A stretch of 64,000 bases of DNA from Patagioenas fasciata (taxonomy: Eukaryota > Chordata > Aves > Columbiformes > Columbidae): NCBI RefSeq assembly GCF_037038585.1, contig NW_027288588.1, positions 186,001-250,000 on the forward strand. The letters run 5' to 3'. A model generated the notes under the pieces. The model was not told where the DNA came from. It did not search any database and saw nothing but the letters and a program-made list of their open reading frames with translations. The position numbers were made by a program, and so were the translations under genes. The stretch's first letter is position 1. Every line of letters begins with the position of its first letter. This document shows positions 49,174 through 59,830 of the stretch, in pieces.

Positions 49174-49755
49174 GCTCGGATTGGAAGTCCCAACCGTCCA
49201 GGGATATTAGAAGTGATTACAGACTGGCCAGAAAGCAAAGACTTTGGGATGTCTCCAGATGAGGAGGAAGTAAAACGTGCTGAAGAAGCACCACCATATA
49301 ATCCGCTTTCAGAGACTGATAAGCAGTGTGCACTGTTCACAGGTGGATCCTGTCGTCTGTAGGAAAACATCGAAGGTGAAAGCTGCTGTGTGGAGTCCCA
49401 CACGACAAGTTACAGAAGCCACTGAAGGACAAGGTGAACCCAGTCAGTTTGCAGCAGTGAAAGCCATCCAGCTGGCTTTGGACATTGCCGAACGAGAGAA
49501 GTGGCCAATGCTTTGTCTCTATACTGACTCATGGATGGTAGCAAATGCCTTGTGGGGGTGGCTACGGCAATGGAAGAAAAGCAACTGGCAGCGCAGAGGT
49601 GAAACCATTGGGAACCACGCTGTGGGAAGACATTGCTGCTCGGCTGGAGAGCCTGCCTGGGGAAGTTGGTCATGTAGATGCTCATGTGCCTAAAAGTCGA
49701 GCCACCGAGGAACATCGAAACAACCAACAAGCAGATCAAGCTGCTAAGATTAAAG
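49174..49755 (+). pseudogene. RNase H region, frameshifted and with an altered catalytic residue
   Basis: After a linker in frame 1, the usual TDGS box reads TGGS (Gly codon at 49342-49344 in place of the expected catalytic Asp), followed by a TAG at 49360. The domain continues in frame 2 with a TDS box (Asp codon 49526-49528) and a Trp-rich helix. It then continues in frame 3 with an HVDAH-like motif near 49672 and a Q-A-D-Q motif near 49730. RNase H normally removes RNA from RNA/DNA hybrids. The missing Asp and two frame changes indicate loss of function. Confidence 0.82.
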
Positions 49756-50666
49756 TAGCTGAGGTGGACTTGGACTGGCAACATAAAGGTGAACTTTTCC
49801 TAGCTCGGTGGGCCCATGGTGCTTCAGGGCATCAAGGTAGAGATGCAACATACAAATGGGCTCGTGATCGAGGGGTGCATTTAACTATGGACACTGTTTC
49901 ACAGGTTATTCATGAATGTGAAACTTGCGCCGAAATCAAACAAGCAAAACGGTTAAAACCTGTATGGTATGGGGGGCGATGGTTAAAGTATAAGTATGGA
50001 GAAGCTTGGCAGATTGATTATATTACACTTCCACAAACACGTCAAGGTAAGCGTTATGTACTTACAATGGTGGAAGCAACCACTGGATGGTTGGAAACAT
50101 CTGCCGTACCTCCTGCTACAGCCCGAAATACCATCTTGGGCCTTGAGAAGCAAGTCCTTTGGTGGCCGGGTACGCCAGAAAGAATTGAATCAGACAATGG
50201 TACTCATTTCAAAAACAGTATTATAGACAATTGGGCCAAAGAACATGGTATTGAGTGGGTGTATCATATTCCATATCATGCACCAGCCTCTGGGAAAACT
50301 GAAAGGTACAATGGTTTGTTAAAAACTACACTAAAGGCACTGGGTGGTGGAGCCTTTAAAAACTGGGATTCACATTTAGCAAAAGCCACTTGGTTGGTCA
50401 ACACCAGGGGATCAACCAATCGAGCCGGGCCTGCCCAATCAGAAATTCTATGGACTGTAGAAGGAGATAAAGTCCCTGTAGTACACATGGAAAATATGTT
50501 AGGAAAGGCAGTCTGGGTTCCTCCTGCCTCGGGCACAGGCAAACCTATTCGTGGGATTGTTTTTGCCCAGGGACCTGGCAGCACCTGGTGGGTGATGCTT
50601 AAGGATGGAGAAGTTCGGTGTGCACCTCAAGGGGATTTGATTTTAGGTGAAAATGTGCAATGCTGA
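49756..50666 (+). pseudogene. Integrase, apparently intact domain inside a dead provirus
   Basis: One open frame (open from 49545) covers the whole domain. The N-terminal zinc-binding HHCC residues are present: His at 49815-49817 and 49830-49832, Cys at 49917-49919 and 49926-49928. The catalytic triad is present: Asp 50016-50018, Asp 50193-50195 and Glu 50301-50303. The last two are separated by 35 residues, the DX35E spacing of retroviral integrases. A C-terminal segment with the Trp-rich pattern expected of the DNA-binding domain follows, ending at TGA 50664. No start codon of its own is expected, since integrase is cut from a polyprotein. With pol broken upstream, expression would need internal initiation, for which I see no evidence. 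Preservation may simply reflect a young insertion. Confidence 0.9.
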
Positions 50667-50914
50667 ACTGTACGATGTGAATTGCCGCACTAACAATGTT
50701 TAATAAGTGTCTTTCAGATCAAGACAATGGTGATGAAACCAGCGCTGGCTTCTTCGAGTGGCGCCCGACACCTTCTTGGAAGTTGGTGTCCTTAACCCAC
50801 CAACAGGGGTCATGAGATGCACTTGGACCATTTTCCCTGCCCTGGGAGACTGTGGTGACAAAATGAACTTAATGAACTTTTCAAAGGATGGTCCACTGAT
50901 TAATTACTCCTGTG

Positions 50915-50950
50915 TATATATGTACATATGTATATATATATATATATATA
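50915..50950. repeat. TA-rich microsatellite
   Basis: TGTATATATGTACATATG followed by about ten TA steps (50931-50950). The only A/T simple repeat in the window. Confidence 0.9.
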
Positions 50951-51024
50951 GTAGTAGTGATTAATTAGATTGTATTGATAGATTGTATTGATAAGGTTTA
51001 AGTATTCAGTGAATGTCATATTAT

Positions 51025-51035
51025 AAGGGGTGGAA
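51025..51035 (+). promoter_or_regulatory. Polypurine tract (plus-strand primer site)
   Basis: AAGGGGTGGAA lies directly before the LTR's TG. This is the expected place for the retroviral plus-strand primer and supports placing the LTR start at 51036. Confidence 0.8.
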
Positions 51036-51255
51036 TGTCCTGGTTTTGTTAAAAACAAGTTTCTCTTTTAGTGAATTTGCCTGTCAGCTCAAGCTTCATA
51101 TTAGCTGCATTTTCCTGGAGAACCCAACACATGTTTTGGCAAACCCAGCAATGGAATGAAAACTTATTGATAAGCACGGATGGACATCTCGCGAGAGGGG
51201 CAACGAGAAACCGGTGACCAACTGTGTATAACATTCCGTTCACGTGAATACTTCA

Positions 51256-51262
51256 TATAAAA
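51256..51262 (+). promoter_or_regulatory. LTR TATA box
   Basis: TATAAAA inside the LTR, 220 bp from its start and about 400 bp before its end. Transcription from here would run rightwards into the 39-bp minisatellite. Confidence 0.65.
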
Positions 51263-51485
51263 GCGGGAGATCACGAGGATCTCGGCCCTTTTTTCCTCAT
51301 GGCCGACATTAGGAGAGGACCTTGCTGGTCGTCCCTGCGAACGGAGGCCAGTGAGAGACTGAATCCAGCTCCGGTTGGCTGCAGAGTCTGATCCAGGACT
51401 TTGGGTGCTGGCTCTGCAGTTGCTCAGACTTACAAGATGGGTTTTGTATATTTGTATTATTTTCTCTGTTCTTATCAGTAGCATC

Positions 51486-51491
51486 AGTAAA
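51486..51491 (+). terminator. Possible LTR polyadenylation signal (AGTAAA)
   Basis: AGTAAA, a known weaker variant of AATAAA, about 230 bp downstream of the TATA box, a spacing consistent with an R region. No canonical AATAAA is seen in the LTR. Confidence 0.45.
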
Positions 51492-51952
51492 ACATCTTGA
51501 ACTTTTCCAGCTCTCTCCCCTCTGTGCTTCTTCCCCTCCCGATCGCCTGTGCTGAGTGGGAAGGGGGGAGAGGGAGGGGAAAAAGGGGGAATTGGGGGGG
51601 GAGAGGACGTTGACAACACATCTGCCAGGGTTTGATTGTCACCCCGCAATCTTAACCCTCGACAGGGACAAAGGGGGTCCCCAGGATGTCACAATGGGCC
51701 CTGGGGACAAGTTGGGGTCCCCCGAATTTCACAATGGGTCCTGGGGACAATGGGGGGTCCTGAAACGTCACAATGGGCCCTGGGGACAAGGAGGGATCCC
51801 CAGGATGTCACAATGGGCCCTGGGGACAATGGGGGGTCCTGGGACGTCACAATGGGCCCTGGGGACAAGGGGGGGTCCCCAGGATGTCACAATGGGCCCT
51901 GGGGACAAAGAGGGGTCCCCTGAATGTCACAATGGGCCCTGGGGACAAGGGG

Positions 51953-52400
51953 GTGCAGTGGATGTCACAATGGGCCCTGGGGACAATGGGGGGTGTCCAG
52001 GATGTGAGAATGAGTCCTGAGGACAAGGGGGGGTCCCCATGGTGTCACAATGGGTCCCCAGTGACAAGGAGGGGTCCCCATGGTGTCACAATAGGCCCTG
52101 GGGACAAAGTGGGGTCCAAGAATGTCACAATGGGCCCTGGGGACAAAAGGGGTTGCCATGGTGGACAATGGGCCCTGGGGTCAAAGGGGGTCCCCATGGT
52201 GCCACAATGGGCCCTGGGGACAAAGCGGGTGTCCCCATGGTGCCACAACGGGCCCTGGGAGCAAGGGGGTGGCCAGGATGTCACAATGGGTCCTGGAGAA
52301 AATGGGGGGTGCCCAGGATGTCACAATGGACCCTGAGGACAAGCGGGGGTCTCCATGGTGTCACAATGGGCCCCAGTGACAAAGGGGGTCCCCTGAATGT
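51953..52400 (+). repeat. Recurring variant block 1 within the 39-bp array
   Basis: An ordered string of rare variants: GTGCAGTGGATGTCACAATG, GTCCAGGATGTGAGAATGAG, AAGTGGGGTCCAAGAATGTC, AAAAGGGGTTGCCATGG. The same order recurs at 55369, 59491 and 61458. The inverted fragment at 38171 comes from this block type. Confidence 0.85.
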
Positions 52401-54047
52401 CACAATAGGTCCTGGGGACAATGGGGGGTCCTGGGACGTCACAATGGGCCCTGGAGACAAGGACGGATCCCCAGGATGTCACAATGGGCCCTGGGGACAA
52501 TGGTGGGTCCCCTGAATGTCAAAATGGGCCCTGGGGGCAAAGGGGGGTCCGCAGGATGTCCAAATGGGCACTGGGGACAAAGGCGGGGTCCCCAGGATGT
52601 CACAATGGGCCCTGGAGACAATGTGGGGTCCTGGGATGTCACAATGGGCCCCAGTGACAAACGGGGGCCCCTGAATGTCACAATGGGCCCTGGGGACAAT
52701 GGGGGGTCCTGGGACGTCACAATGGGCCTGGGGACAAGGAGGGATCCCCAGGATGTCACAATGGGCCCTGGGGACAATGGCGGGTCCTGGGACGTCACAA
52801 TGGGCCCTGGGGACAAGGGGGGTCCCCAGGATGTCACAATGGGCCCTGGGGACAAAGAGGGGTCCCCTGAATGTCACAATGGGCCCTGGGGACAAGGGGG
52901 TGCCGAGGATGTTACAATGGGCCCAGGGGACAATGGGGGGTCCTGGGACGTCACAATGGGCCCTGAGGACAATTGTGGGTCCCCTGAATGTCACAATGGG
53001 CCCTGGGGACAAAGGGGGGTCCGCAGGATGTCACAATGGGCACTGGGGACAAAGAGGGGGTCCCCATGGTGTCACAATGGGCCCAAGTGACAAGGAGGGT
53101 CCCCACGGTGCCACGATGGGTCCTGGGGACAAGGGCGTCCCCCAGATGTCAAAATGGGCCCTGGGGACAATGGGAGTCCCCAAGGTGTCAGAACGAGCCC
53201 AGGGGACAAAGTGGAATCCTGGAATGTCACAATTGGCCCCAGTGACAAAGGGGTTCCCCATGGTGCCACAATGGGCCCTGGGGACAAAAGGGGTTCCCAG
53301 GATTTCACAATAGCACTGGGGACAAAGAGGGGTCATGGGATGTCACAATGGGCCCTGGGGACAAGGGAGATCCCCATGGTGTCACAATAAGCCCTGGGGA
53401 CAAAGTGGGGTCCTGGGATGTCACAATGGGCCCCAGTGACAAACGGGGTCCCCATGGTGCCACAATGGGCCGTGGGGACAAATGGGGTCCCCAGGATGTC
53501 ACAATGAACCCTGGGGACAAAGGGTGGTCCTGGGACATTTCAATGGGCCCTAGGGACAAAGGGGGGACCCCAGGATGTCACAATGGGCCCTGGGGACAAA
53601 GGGGGGTCCCCAGGATGTCACGATGGGCCCTGGGGAAAAGGGGGGTACCCATGGTGTCACAATGGGCCCTGGGGACAAGGGGGTCCCCCAGATATCGCAA
53701 TGGGCCCTGGGGACAAAGTAAGGTCCTGGGCTGTCACAATGGACCATGAGGACAAGCGGGGTCCCCGGGATGTCACAATGGGCCCCAGTGACAAAGGGGG
53801 TCCTCATGGTGCCACAATGGGCCCTGGGGACAAAGGGGGTCCCCTGGATGTCACAATGGGCTCTGGGGACAAAGGGGGGTGTCGACGGTGTCAAAATGGG
53901 CCCTGGGGACAAAGGGCGTCCCCAGGATGTCACCATGGCCCCTGGAGAAAATAGGGGGTCGTGGGATGTCACAATGGGCCCTGCGGACAAGGGTGGTACT
54001 CACGGTGTCACAATGGTCACTGGGCACAAGGGGGGGTCCCTATAGTG

Positions 54048-54300
54048 TCACAATGGGTCCTGGGGACAAGTGGGGTCCCCTGAAAGTCACAATGGGCCCT
54101 GGGGACAATGTGGGGTCCTGGGATGTCACAATGGGCCCCAGTGACAAACGGGGGCCCCTGAATGTCACAATGGGCCCCGGGGACAATGGGGGGTCCTGGG
54201 ACGTCACAATGGGCCCTGGGGACAAGGAGGGCACCCCAGGATGTCACACAGGGCCCTGGGGACAATGGCGGGTCCTGGGACGTCACAATGGGCCCTGGGG
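54048..54300 (+). repeat. Variant block duplicated at 63115-63370
   Basis: A run of units beginning CTATAGTGTCACAATGG and including the odd unit GGATGTCACACAGGGCCCTG is repeated almost unchanged about 9.07 kb to the right. Confidence 0.8.
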
Positions 54301-55368
54301 ACAAGGGGGGGTCCCCAGGATGTCACAATGGGCCCTGGGGACAAAGAGGGGTCCCCTGAATGTCACAATGGGCCCTGGGGACAAGGCGGTGCCGAGGATG
54401 TCACAATGGGCCCTGCGGACAATGGGGGGTCCTGGGACCTCACAATGGGCCCTGAGGACAATGGTGGGTCCCCTGAATGTCACAATGGGCCCTGGGGGCA
54501 AAGGGGGGTCCGCAGGATGTCACAATGGGCACTGGGGATAAAGGGGGGCGTCCCCATGGTGTCACAATGGGCCCAAGTGACAAGGAGGGTCCCCACGGTG
54601 CCACGATGGGTCCTGGGGACAAGGGCGTCCCCCAGATGTCACAATGGGCCCTGGGGACAATGGGGTTGCCCAGGATGTCACAATGGGCCCTGGGGACAAT
54701 GGGAGTCCCCAAGGTGTCAGAACGAGCCCTGGGGACAAAGTGGAATCCTGGAATGTCACAATGGCCCCCAGTGACAAAGGGGTTCCCCATGGTGTCATAA
54801 TGGGCCCTGGGGACAAAAGGGGTCCCCAGGATTTCACAATAGCACTGGGGACAAAGGGGGGTCATGGGATGTCACAATGGGCTCCAGTGACAAAGAGGGT
54901 CCTCATGGTGCCACAATGGGCCCTGGGGACAAAGGGGGTCCCCTGGATGTCACAATGGGCTCTGCGAACAAGGAGGGTCCCCAGGATGTCACAATGGGCC
55001 CTGGGGACAAAGGGGGTCCCCTGGATGTCACAATGGGCTCTGGGGACAAGGAGGGTCCCCAGGATGTCACAATGGGCCCTGGGGACAAAGAGCGTCCCCA
55101 GCATGTCACAATGGGCCCTGGGGACAAAGGAGGTCCCCACGGTATCAGAATGGGCCCTGGGGACAAAGAGGGGTCCCCTGAATGTCACAATGGGCCCTGG
55201 GGACAAGGGGCTGCCGAGGATGTGACAATGGGCCCTGGGGACAATGGGGGGTCCTGGGACGTCACAATGGGCCCTGGGGACAAGGGGGGGTCCCCAGGAT
55301 GTCACAATGGGCCCTGGGGACAAAGAGGGGTCCCCTGAATGTCACAATGGGCCCTGGGGACAAGGGGG

Positions 55369-55860
55369 TGCAGTGGATGTCAAAATGGGCCCTGGAGACA
55401 ATGGGGGGTGTCCAGGATGTGAGAATGAGTCCTGAGGACAAGGGGGGGTCCCCATGGTGTCACAATGGGTCCCCAGTGACAAGGAGGGGTCCCCATGGTG
55501 TCACAATAGGCCCTGGGGACAAAGTGGGGTCCAAGAATGTCACAATGGGCCCTGGGGACAAAAGGGGTTGCCATGGCGCCACAATGGGCCCTGGGGTCAA
55601 AGGGGGTCCCCATGGTGCTACAATGGGCCCTGGGAACAAAGGGGGGTCCCCTGAAAGTCACAATGGGCCCTGGGGACAAAGGGGGAATCCCCATGGTGCC
55701 ACAACGGGCCCTGGGAGCAAGGGCATGGCCAGGATGTCACAATGGGTCCTGGGGAAAATGGGGGGTGCCCAGGATGTCACAATGGACCCTGAGGACAAGC
55801 GGGGGTCTCCATGGTGTCACAATGGGCCCCAGTGACAAAGGGGGTCCCCTGAATGTCACA
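55369..55860 (+). repeat. Recurring variant block 2 within the 39-bp array
   Basis: The same ordered variants as 51953-52400, with a few extra units (GTCCCCTGAAAGTCACAATG near 55649) and CAAAATGGGCCCTGGAGACA near its start. Confidence 0.85.
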
Positions 55861-58800
55861 ATAGGTCCTGGGGACAATGGGGGGTCCTGGGACGTCACAA
55901 TGGGCCCTGGGGACAAGGAGGGATCCCCTGGATGTCAGAATGGGCCCTGGGGACAAAGAGGGGTCCCCTGAATGTCAGAATGGGCCCTGGGGACAAGGAG
56001 GGCTCCCCTGGATGTCAGAATGGGCCCTGGGGACAAGGAGGGATCCCCAGGATGTCACAATGGCCACTGGGGACAATGGGGGGTCCTGGGATGTCACAAT
56101 GGGCCCTGGGAACAAGGGTGGGTCCCCAGGATGTCACGATGGGCCTTGGGAACAAGGGGGTCCCCCAGATATCACAATGGGCCCTGGGGACAATGTAAGG
56201 TCCTGGGCTGTCACAATGGACCCTGTGGACAAGGGGGGTCCCCAGGATGTCACAATGAAGTCTTGGGACAAAGGGGGTCCCCAGGATGTCACAATGGGGC
56301 CTGGGGACCAGGGGGGGTCCTGGGATGTCACAATGGGCCCCAGTGACAAAGGGGGTCCCTATGGTGCCACAATGGGCCCTGGGGACAAAGGGGGTCCCCT
56401 GGATGTCACAATGGGCTCTGGGGACAAGGAGGGTCCCCAGGATGTCACAATGGGCCCTGGGGACAAAGAGCGTCCCCAGGATGTCACAATGGGCCCTGGG
56501 GACTAGGGGGGGTCCTGGGATGTCACAATGGGCCCTAGTGACAAAGGGGGTCCCTATGGTGCCACAATGGGCCCTGGGGACAAAGGGGGTCCCCTGGATG
56601 TCACAATGGGCTCTGGGGACAAGGAGGGTCCCCAGGATGTCACAATGGGCCCTGGGGACAAAGAGCGTCCCCAGCATGTGACAATGGGCCCTGGGGACAA
56701 AGGGGGTCCCCACGGTATCAGAATGGGCCCTGGGGACAAAGGGGGGTCCCCTGAATGTCACAATGGGCCCTGGGGACAATGGGGGGTCCTGGGATGTCAC
56801 AATGAGCCCTGCAGACAAGGGTGGTACCCACGGTGTCACAATGGGCCCTGGGCACAGGGGGGGTCTCCATAGTGTCACAATGGGTCCTGGGGACAAGTGG
56901 GGTCCCCAGGATGTCACAATGGGCCCTGGGGACAATGTGGGGTCCCCTGAATGTCACAATGGGCCCTGGGGACAAAGGGGGGTCCCGTGAATGTCACAAT
57001 GGGCCCTAGGGACAAGGGGGTGCCGAGGAGGTCACAATGGGCCCTGGGGACAATGGGGGGTCCTGGGACGTCACAATGGGCCCTGGGGACAAGAGGGGAT
57101 CCCTAGGATGTCACAATGGGCCCTGGGGACTAATGAGGTCCCCACGGTGTCACAATATGTCCTGGAGACAAAGGGGGGTCCCCAGGATGTCACAATGGGC
57201 CCTTGGGAAAATGGGGTTCGTTGGATGTCACAATGGGTCCCCAGTGACAAAGGGGGTCTCCAGGATGTCTCAATGGGCCCTGAGGACAATGGGAGGTCCC
57301 CATGGTGTCACAATGGGTCCCCAGTGACAAGGGAGGTCTCCACGGTGCCAGGATGGGTCCTGGGGACAAGGAGGTCCCCAGGATGTCACAATGGGCCCTG
57401 GGGACAAAGAGGCTCCCCAGGATGTCACAATGGGACGTGGGGACAAGGGGGTCTCCAGGAACTCACAATGGGCTCTGGGGACAATGGAGGTTCCCCAGGA
57501 TGTTCAAAATAGGCCCTGAGGACAAGGGGTGGTCCCCATGCTGTCACAATGGGTCTCCAGTGACAAGGGGGTCCCCAAGGTGTCACAATGGGCCCTGGGG
57601 ACAATGGGGGGTCCTGGGACGAAACAATAGGCCCTGGGGACAAGGGGGTTCCCCACAGTGTCACAATGGGCCCTGGGGATAAAGGGGGTCCCCACGGTGT
57701 TACAATGGTCCCGGGGGACAAAGGAGGATGCCCAGGATGTCACAATGGGCCCTGAGGACAAGGGGGGGTCCCCATGGTGTCACAATGGGTCCCCAGTGCC
57801 AAGGAGGGTCCCCATGGTGTCATAATGGGTCCTGGGGACAAGGGGGTCCCCAGGATGTAACAATGGACCCTGGGGACAATGGGGGGTCCTGGGACGTCAC
57901 AATGGGCCCTGGAGACAAAGGGGGTCTCCAGGATGTCACAATGGGCTCTGGGGACAATGCGGGGTCCTGGGACATCACAATGGGCCCCAGTGACATGCGG
58001 GTCCCCAGGATGTCACAATGGGCCCTGGGGACAATGGGGGGTCCTGGGACATCACAATAGGCCCCAGTGACATGGGGGTCCCCAGGATGTCACAATGGGC
58101 CCTGGGGACAATGGGGGGTCCTGGGATGTCACAATGGGCCCCAGTGACAAAGGGGGTCCCCTGAATGTCACAATGGGCCCTGGGGACAATGGGGGTTCCT
58201 GGGACGTCACAATGGGCCCTGGGGACAAGGAGGGATCCCCAGGATGTCAGAATGGGCCCTGGGGACAATGGGGGGTCCTGGGACGTCACAATGGGCCCTG
58301 GGGACAAGAGGGGGTCCCCAGGATGTCACAATGGGCCCTGGGGACAATGGGGGTCCTGGGACGTCACAATGGGCCCTGGGGACACAGAGGGGCCCTAGGA
58401 CGTCACAATCAGTCCTGGGGACAATGTGGGGTCCCCTGAGAGTCACAATGAGCCCTGGGAAGAGAGGGGTCTCCCAAGGACATCACAATGGGCCCTGGGA
58501 ACAATGGGGAGTCCTGGGACGTCACAATTGGCCCTGGGGACAAGGGGGGGTACCCATAGTGTCACAATGGGTCCTGGGGAAAATGGGGTCCCCAGGATGT
58601 CACAATGGGCCCTGGGGACAATGTGGGGTCCTGGGATGTCACAATGGGCACCAGTGACAAAGGGGGTCCCCTGAATGTTACAATGGGTCCTGAGGACAGT
58701 GGGGGGTCCTGGGACGTCACAATGGGCCCTGGGGACAAGGAGGGATCCCCAGAATGTCACAATGGGCCCTGGGGACAAGGGGGGGTCCCCAGGATGTCAC

Positions 58801-59490
58801 AATGGGCCCTGGGGACAACGGGGCGTCCTAAGACGTCACAATGGGCCCTGGGGTCAAGCAGGGATCCCCAGGATGTCACAATGGGCCCTGGACACAATGG
58901 GGGGTCCTGGGACGTCACAATGGGTCCCGGTGACAAGGGGGCATCCCCAGGATGTCAAAATGCACCCTGGGGCCAATGGGGGTCCTGCGATGTCACAATT
59001 GGCCCTGGGGACAAGGGGGGGTACCCATAGTGTCACAATGGGTCCTGGGGAAAATGGGGTCCCCAGGATGTCACAATGGGCTCTGGGGACAAGGAGGGTC
59101 CCCAGGATGTCACAATGGGCCCTGGGGACAAAGGGGGTCCCCACGGTATCAGAATGGGCCCTGGGGACAAAGCGGGGTCCCCAGGATGTCACAATGGGCC
59201 CTGGGGACAATGGGGGTTCCTGGGATGTCTCAATGAGCCCTGCGGACAAGGGTGGTACCCACGGTGTCACAATGGGCCCTGGGCACAACGGGGGGTCCCC
59301 ATAGTGTCACAATGGGCCCTGGGGACAATGGGGGATCCTGGGACGTCACAATGGGCCCTGGGGACAAGGGGGGGTCCCCAGGACGTCACAATGGGCCCTG
59401 GGGACAAGGGGGGGTCCCCATAGTGTCACAATGGGCCCTGGGGACAATGGGGGATCCTGGGACGTCACAATGGGACCTGGGGACAAGGGG

Positions 59491-59830
59491 GTGCAGTGGA
59501 TGTCACAATGGGCCCTGGGGACAATGGGGGGTGTCCAGGATGTCAGAATGAGTCCTGAGGACAAGGAGGGGTCCCCATGGTGTCACAATAGGCCCTGGGG
59601 ACAAAGTGGGGTCCAAGAATGTCACAATGGGCCCTGGGGACAAAAGGGGTTGCCATGGTGCCACAATGGGCCCTGGGGTCAAAGGGGGTCCCCATGGTGC
59701 TACAATGGGCCCTGGGGACAAAGGGGGGTGCCCAGGATGTCACAATGGACCCTGAGGACAAGCGGGGGTCTCCATGGTGTCACAATGGGCCCCAGTGACA
59801 AAGGGGGTCCACTGAATGTCACAATAGGTC
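59491..59830 (+). repeat. Recurring variant block 3 (shortened)
   Basis: The same order as block 1 but lacking several internal units, including the CCCCAGTGACAAGGAGGGG unit and the last ones before GTGCCCAGGATGTC. Confidence 0.8.

Larger units (their letters stand above)
48334..50666 (+). pseudogene. pol: Degenerate retroviral pol (RT tail, RNase H, integrase)
   Basis: Coding similarity runs through all three plus frames. Frame 1 (relative to base 1) covers 48340-49362, with in-frame stops TGA 48727-48729, TGA 49171-49173 and TAG 49360-49362. Frame 2 covers roughly 49363-49600 and frame 3 from about 49600 to the natural-looking stop TGA at 50664-50666. So there are at least two frameshifts, both inside RNase H. 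The stop at 48727 lies in a short stretch whose neighbouring codons fit another frame, suggesting two compensating small indels. The TGA at 49171 could come from CGA by CpG decay. No intact polyprotein can be made from this copy. Confidence 0.9.
50667..51035 (+). other. Non-coding 3' segment of the retrovirus, upstream of the LTR
   Basis: There is no env or dUTPase reading frame. It contains GCTTCTTCGAGTGGCGCCCGA near 50747-50768, whose last ten bases resemble the start of a Lys-tRNA primer site but in the wrong place. It also holds the short TA repeat (separate entry) and a polypurine tract at its end. The only open frame (50758-50964) is short and ends in the TA repeat; I do not regard it as a gene. 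Confidence 0.75.
48334..51664 (+). mobile_element. 5'-truncated ERV-L-like endogenous retrovirus with 3' LTR
   Basis: The order is reverse transcriptase tail, RNase H, integrase, a ~370-bp non-coding 3' segment, polypurine tract and one LTR. Gag, protease, the start of reverse transcriptase, the tRNA primer site and the 5' LTR are absent: the left end abuts the 20-bp repeat at about 48334. There is no env between integrase and LTR, which fits ERV-L (class III) elements. The dUTPase often found downstream of integrase in that group is not seen. The class rests on recognition of the pol sequence style, not on a search. The element is a moderate-GC island inside very GC-rich repeats. No target-site duplication can be checked because the 5' end is missing. 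The copy is defective: it lacks most genes and its pol has several lesions. Confidence 0.92.
51036..51664 (+). mobile_element. 3' LTR (629 bp)
   Basis: It starts TGTCCTGG directly after the polypurine tract and ends CCTCGACA; these are imperfect inverted termini (reverse complement of the end is TGTCGAGG). It contains a TATA box near the middle, a polyadenylation-like AGTAAA and a G-rich stretch near 51558-51604. The next base begins the 39-bp minisatellite, with no spacer. No second LTR exists in the window, so age by LTR divergence cannot be estimated. Confidence 0.85.

Noticed and set aside
49122..49784. Minus-strand frames across the retroviral pol.
   Set aside because: They are antisense shadows of the recognisable plus-strand RNase H and integrase.
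50758..50964. Short frame after integrase as an env or dUTPase remnant.
   Set aside because: It is 68 codons, ends in a TA microsatellite, and shows no signal peptide, fusion or dUTPase motif.
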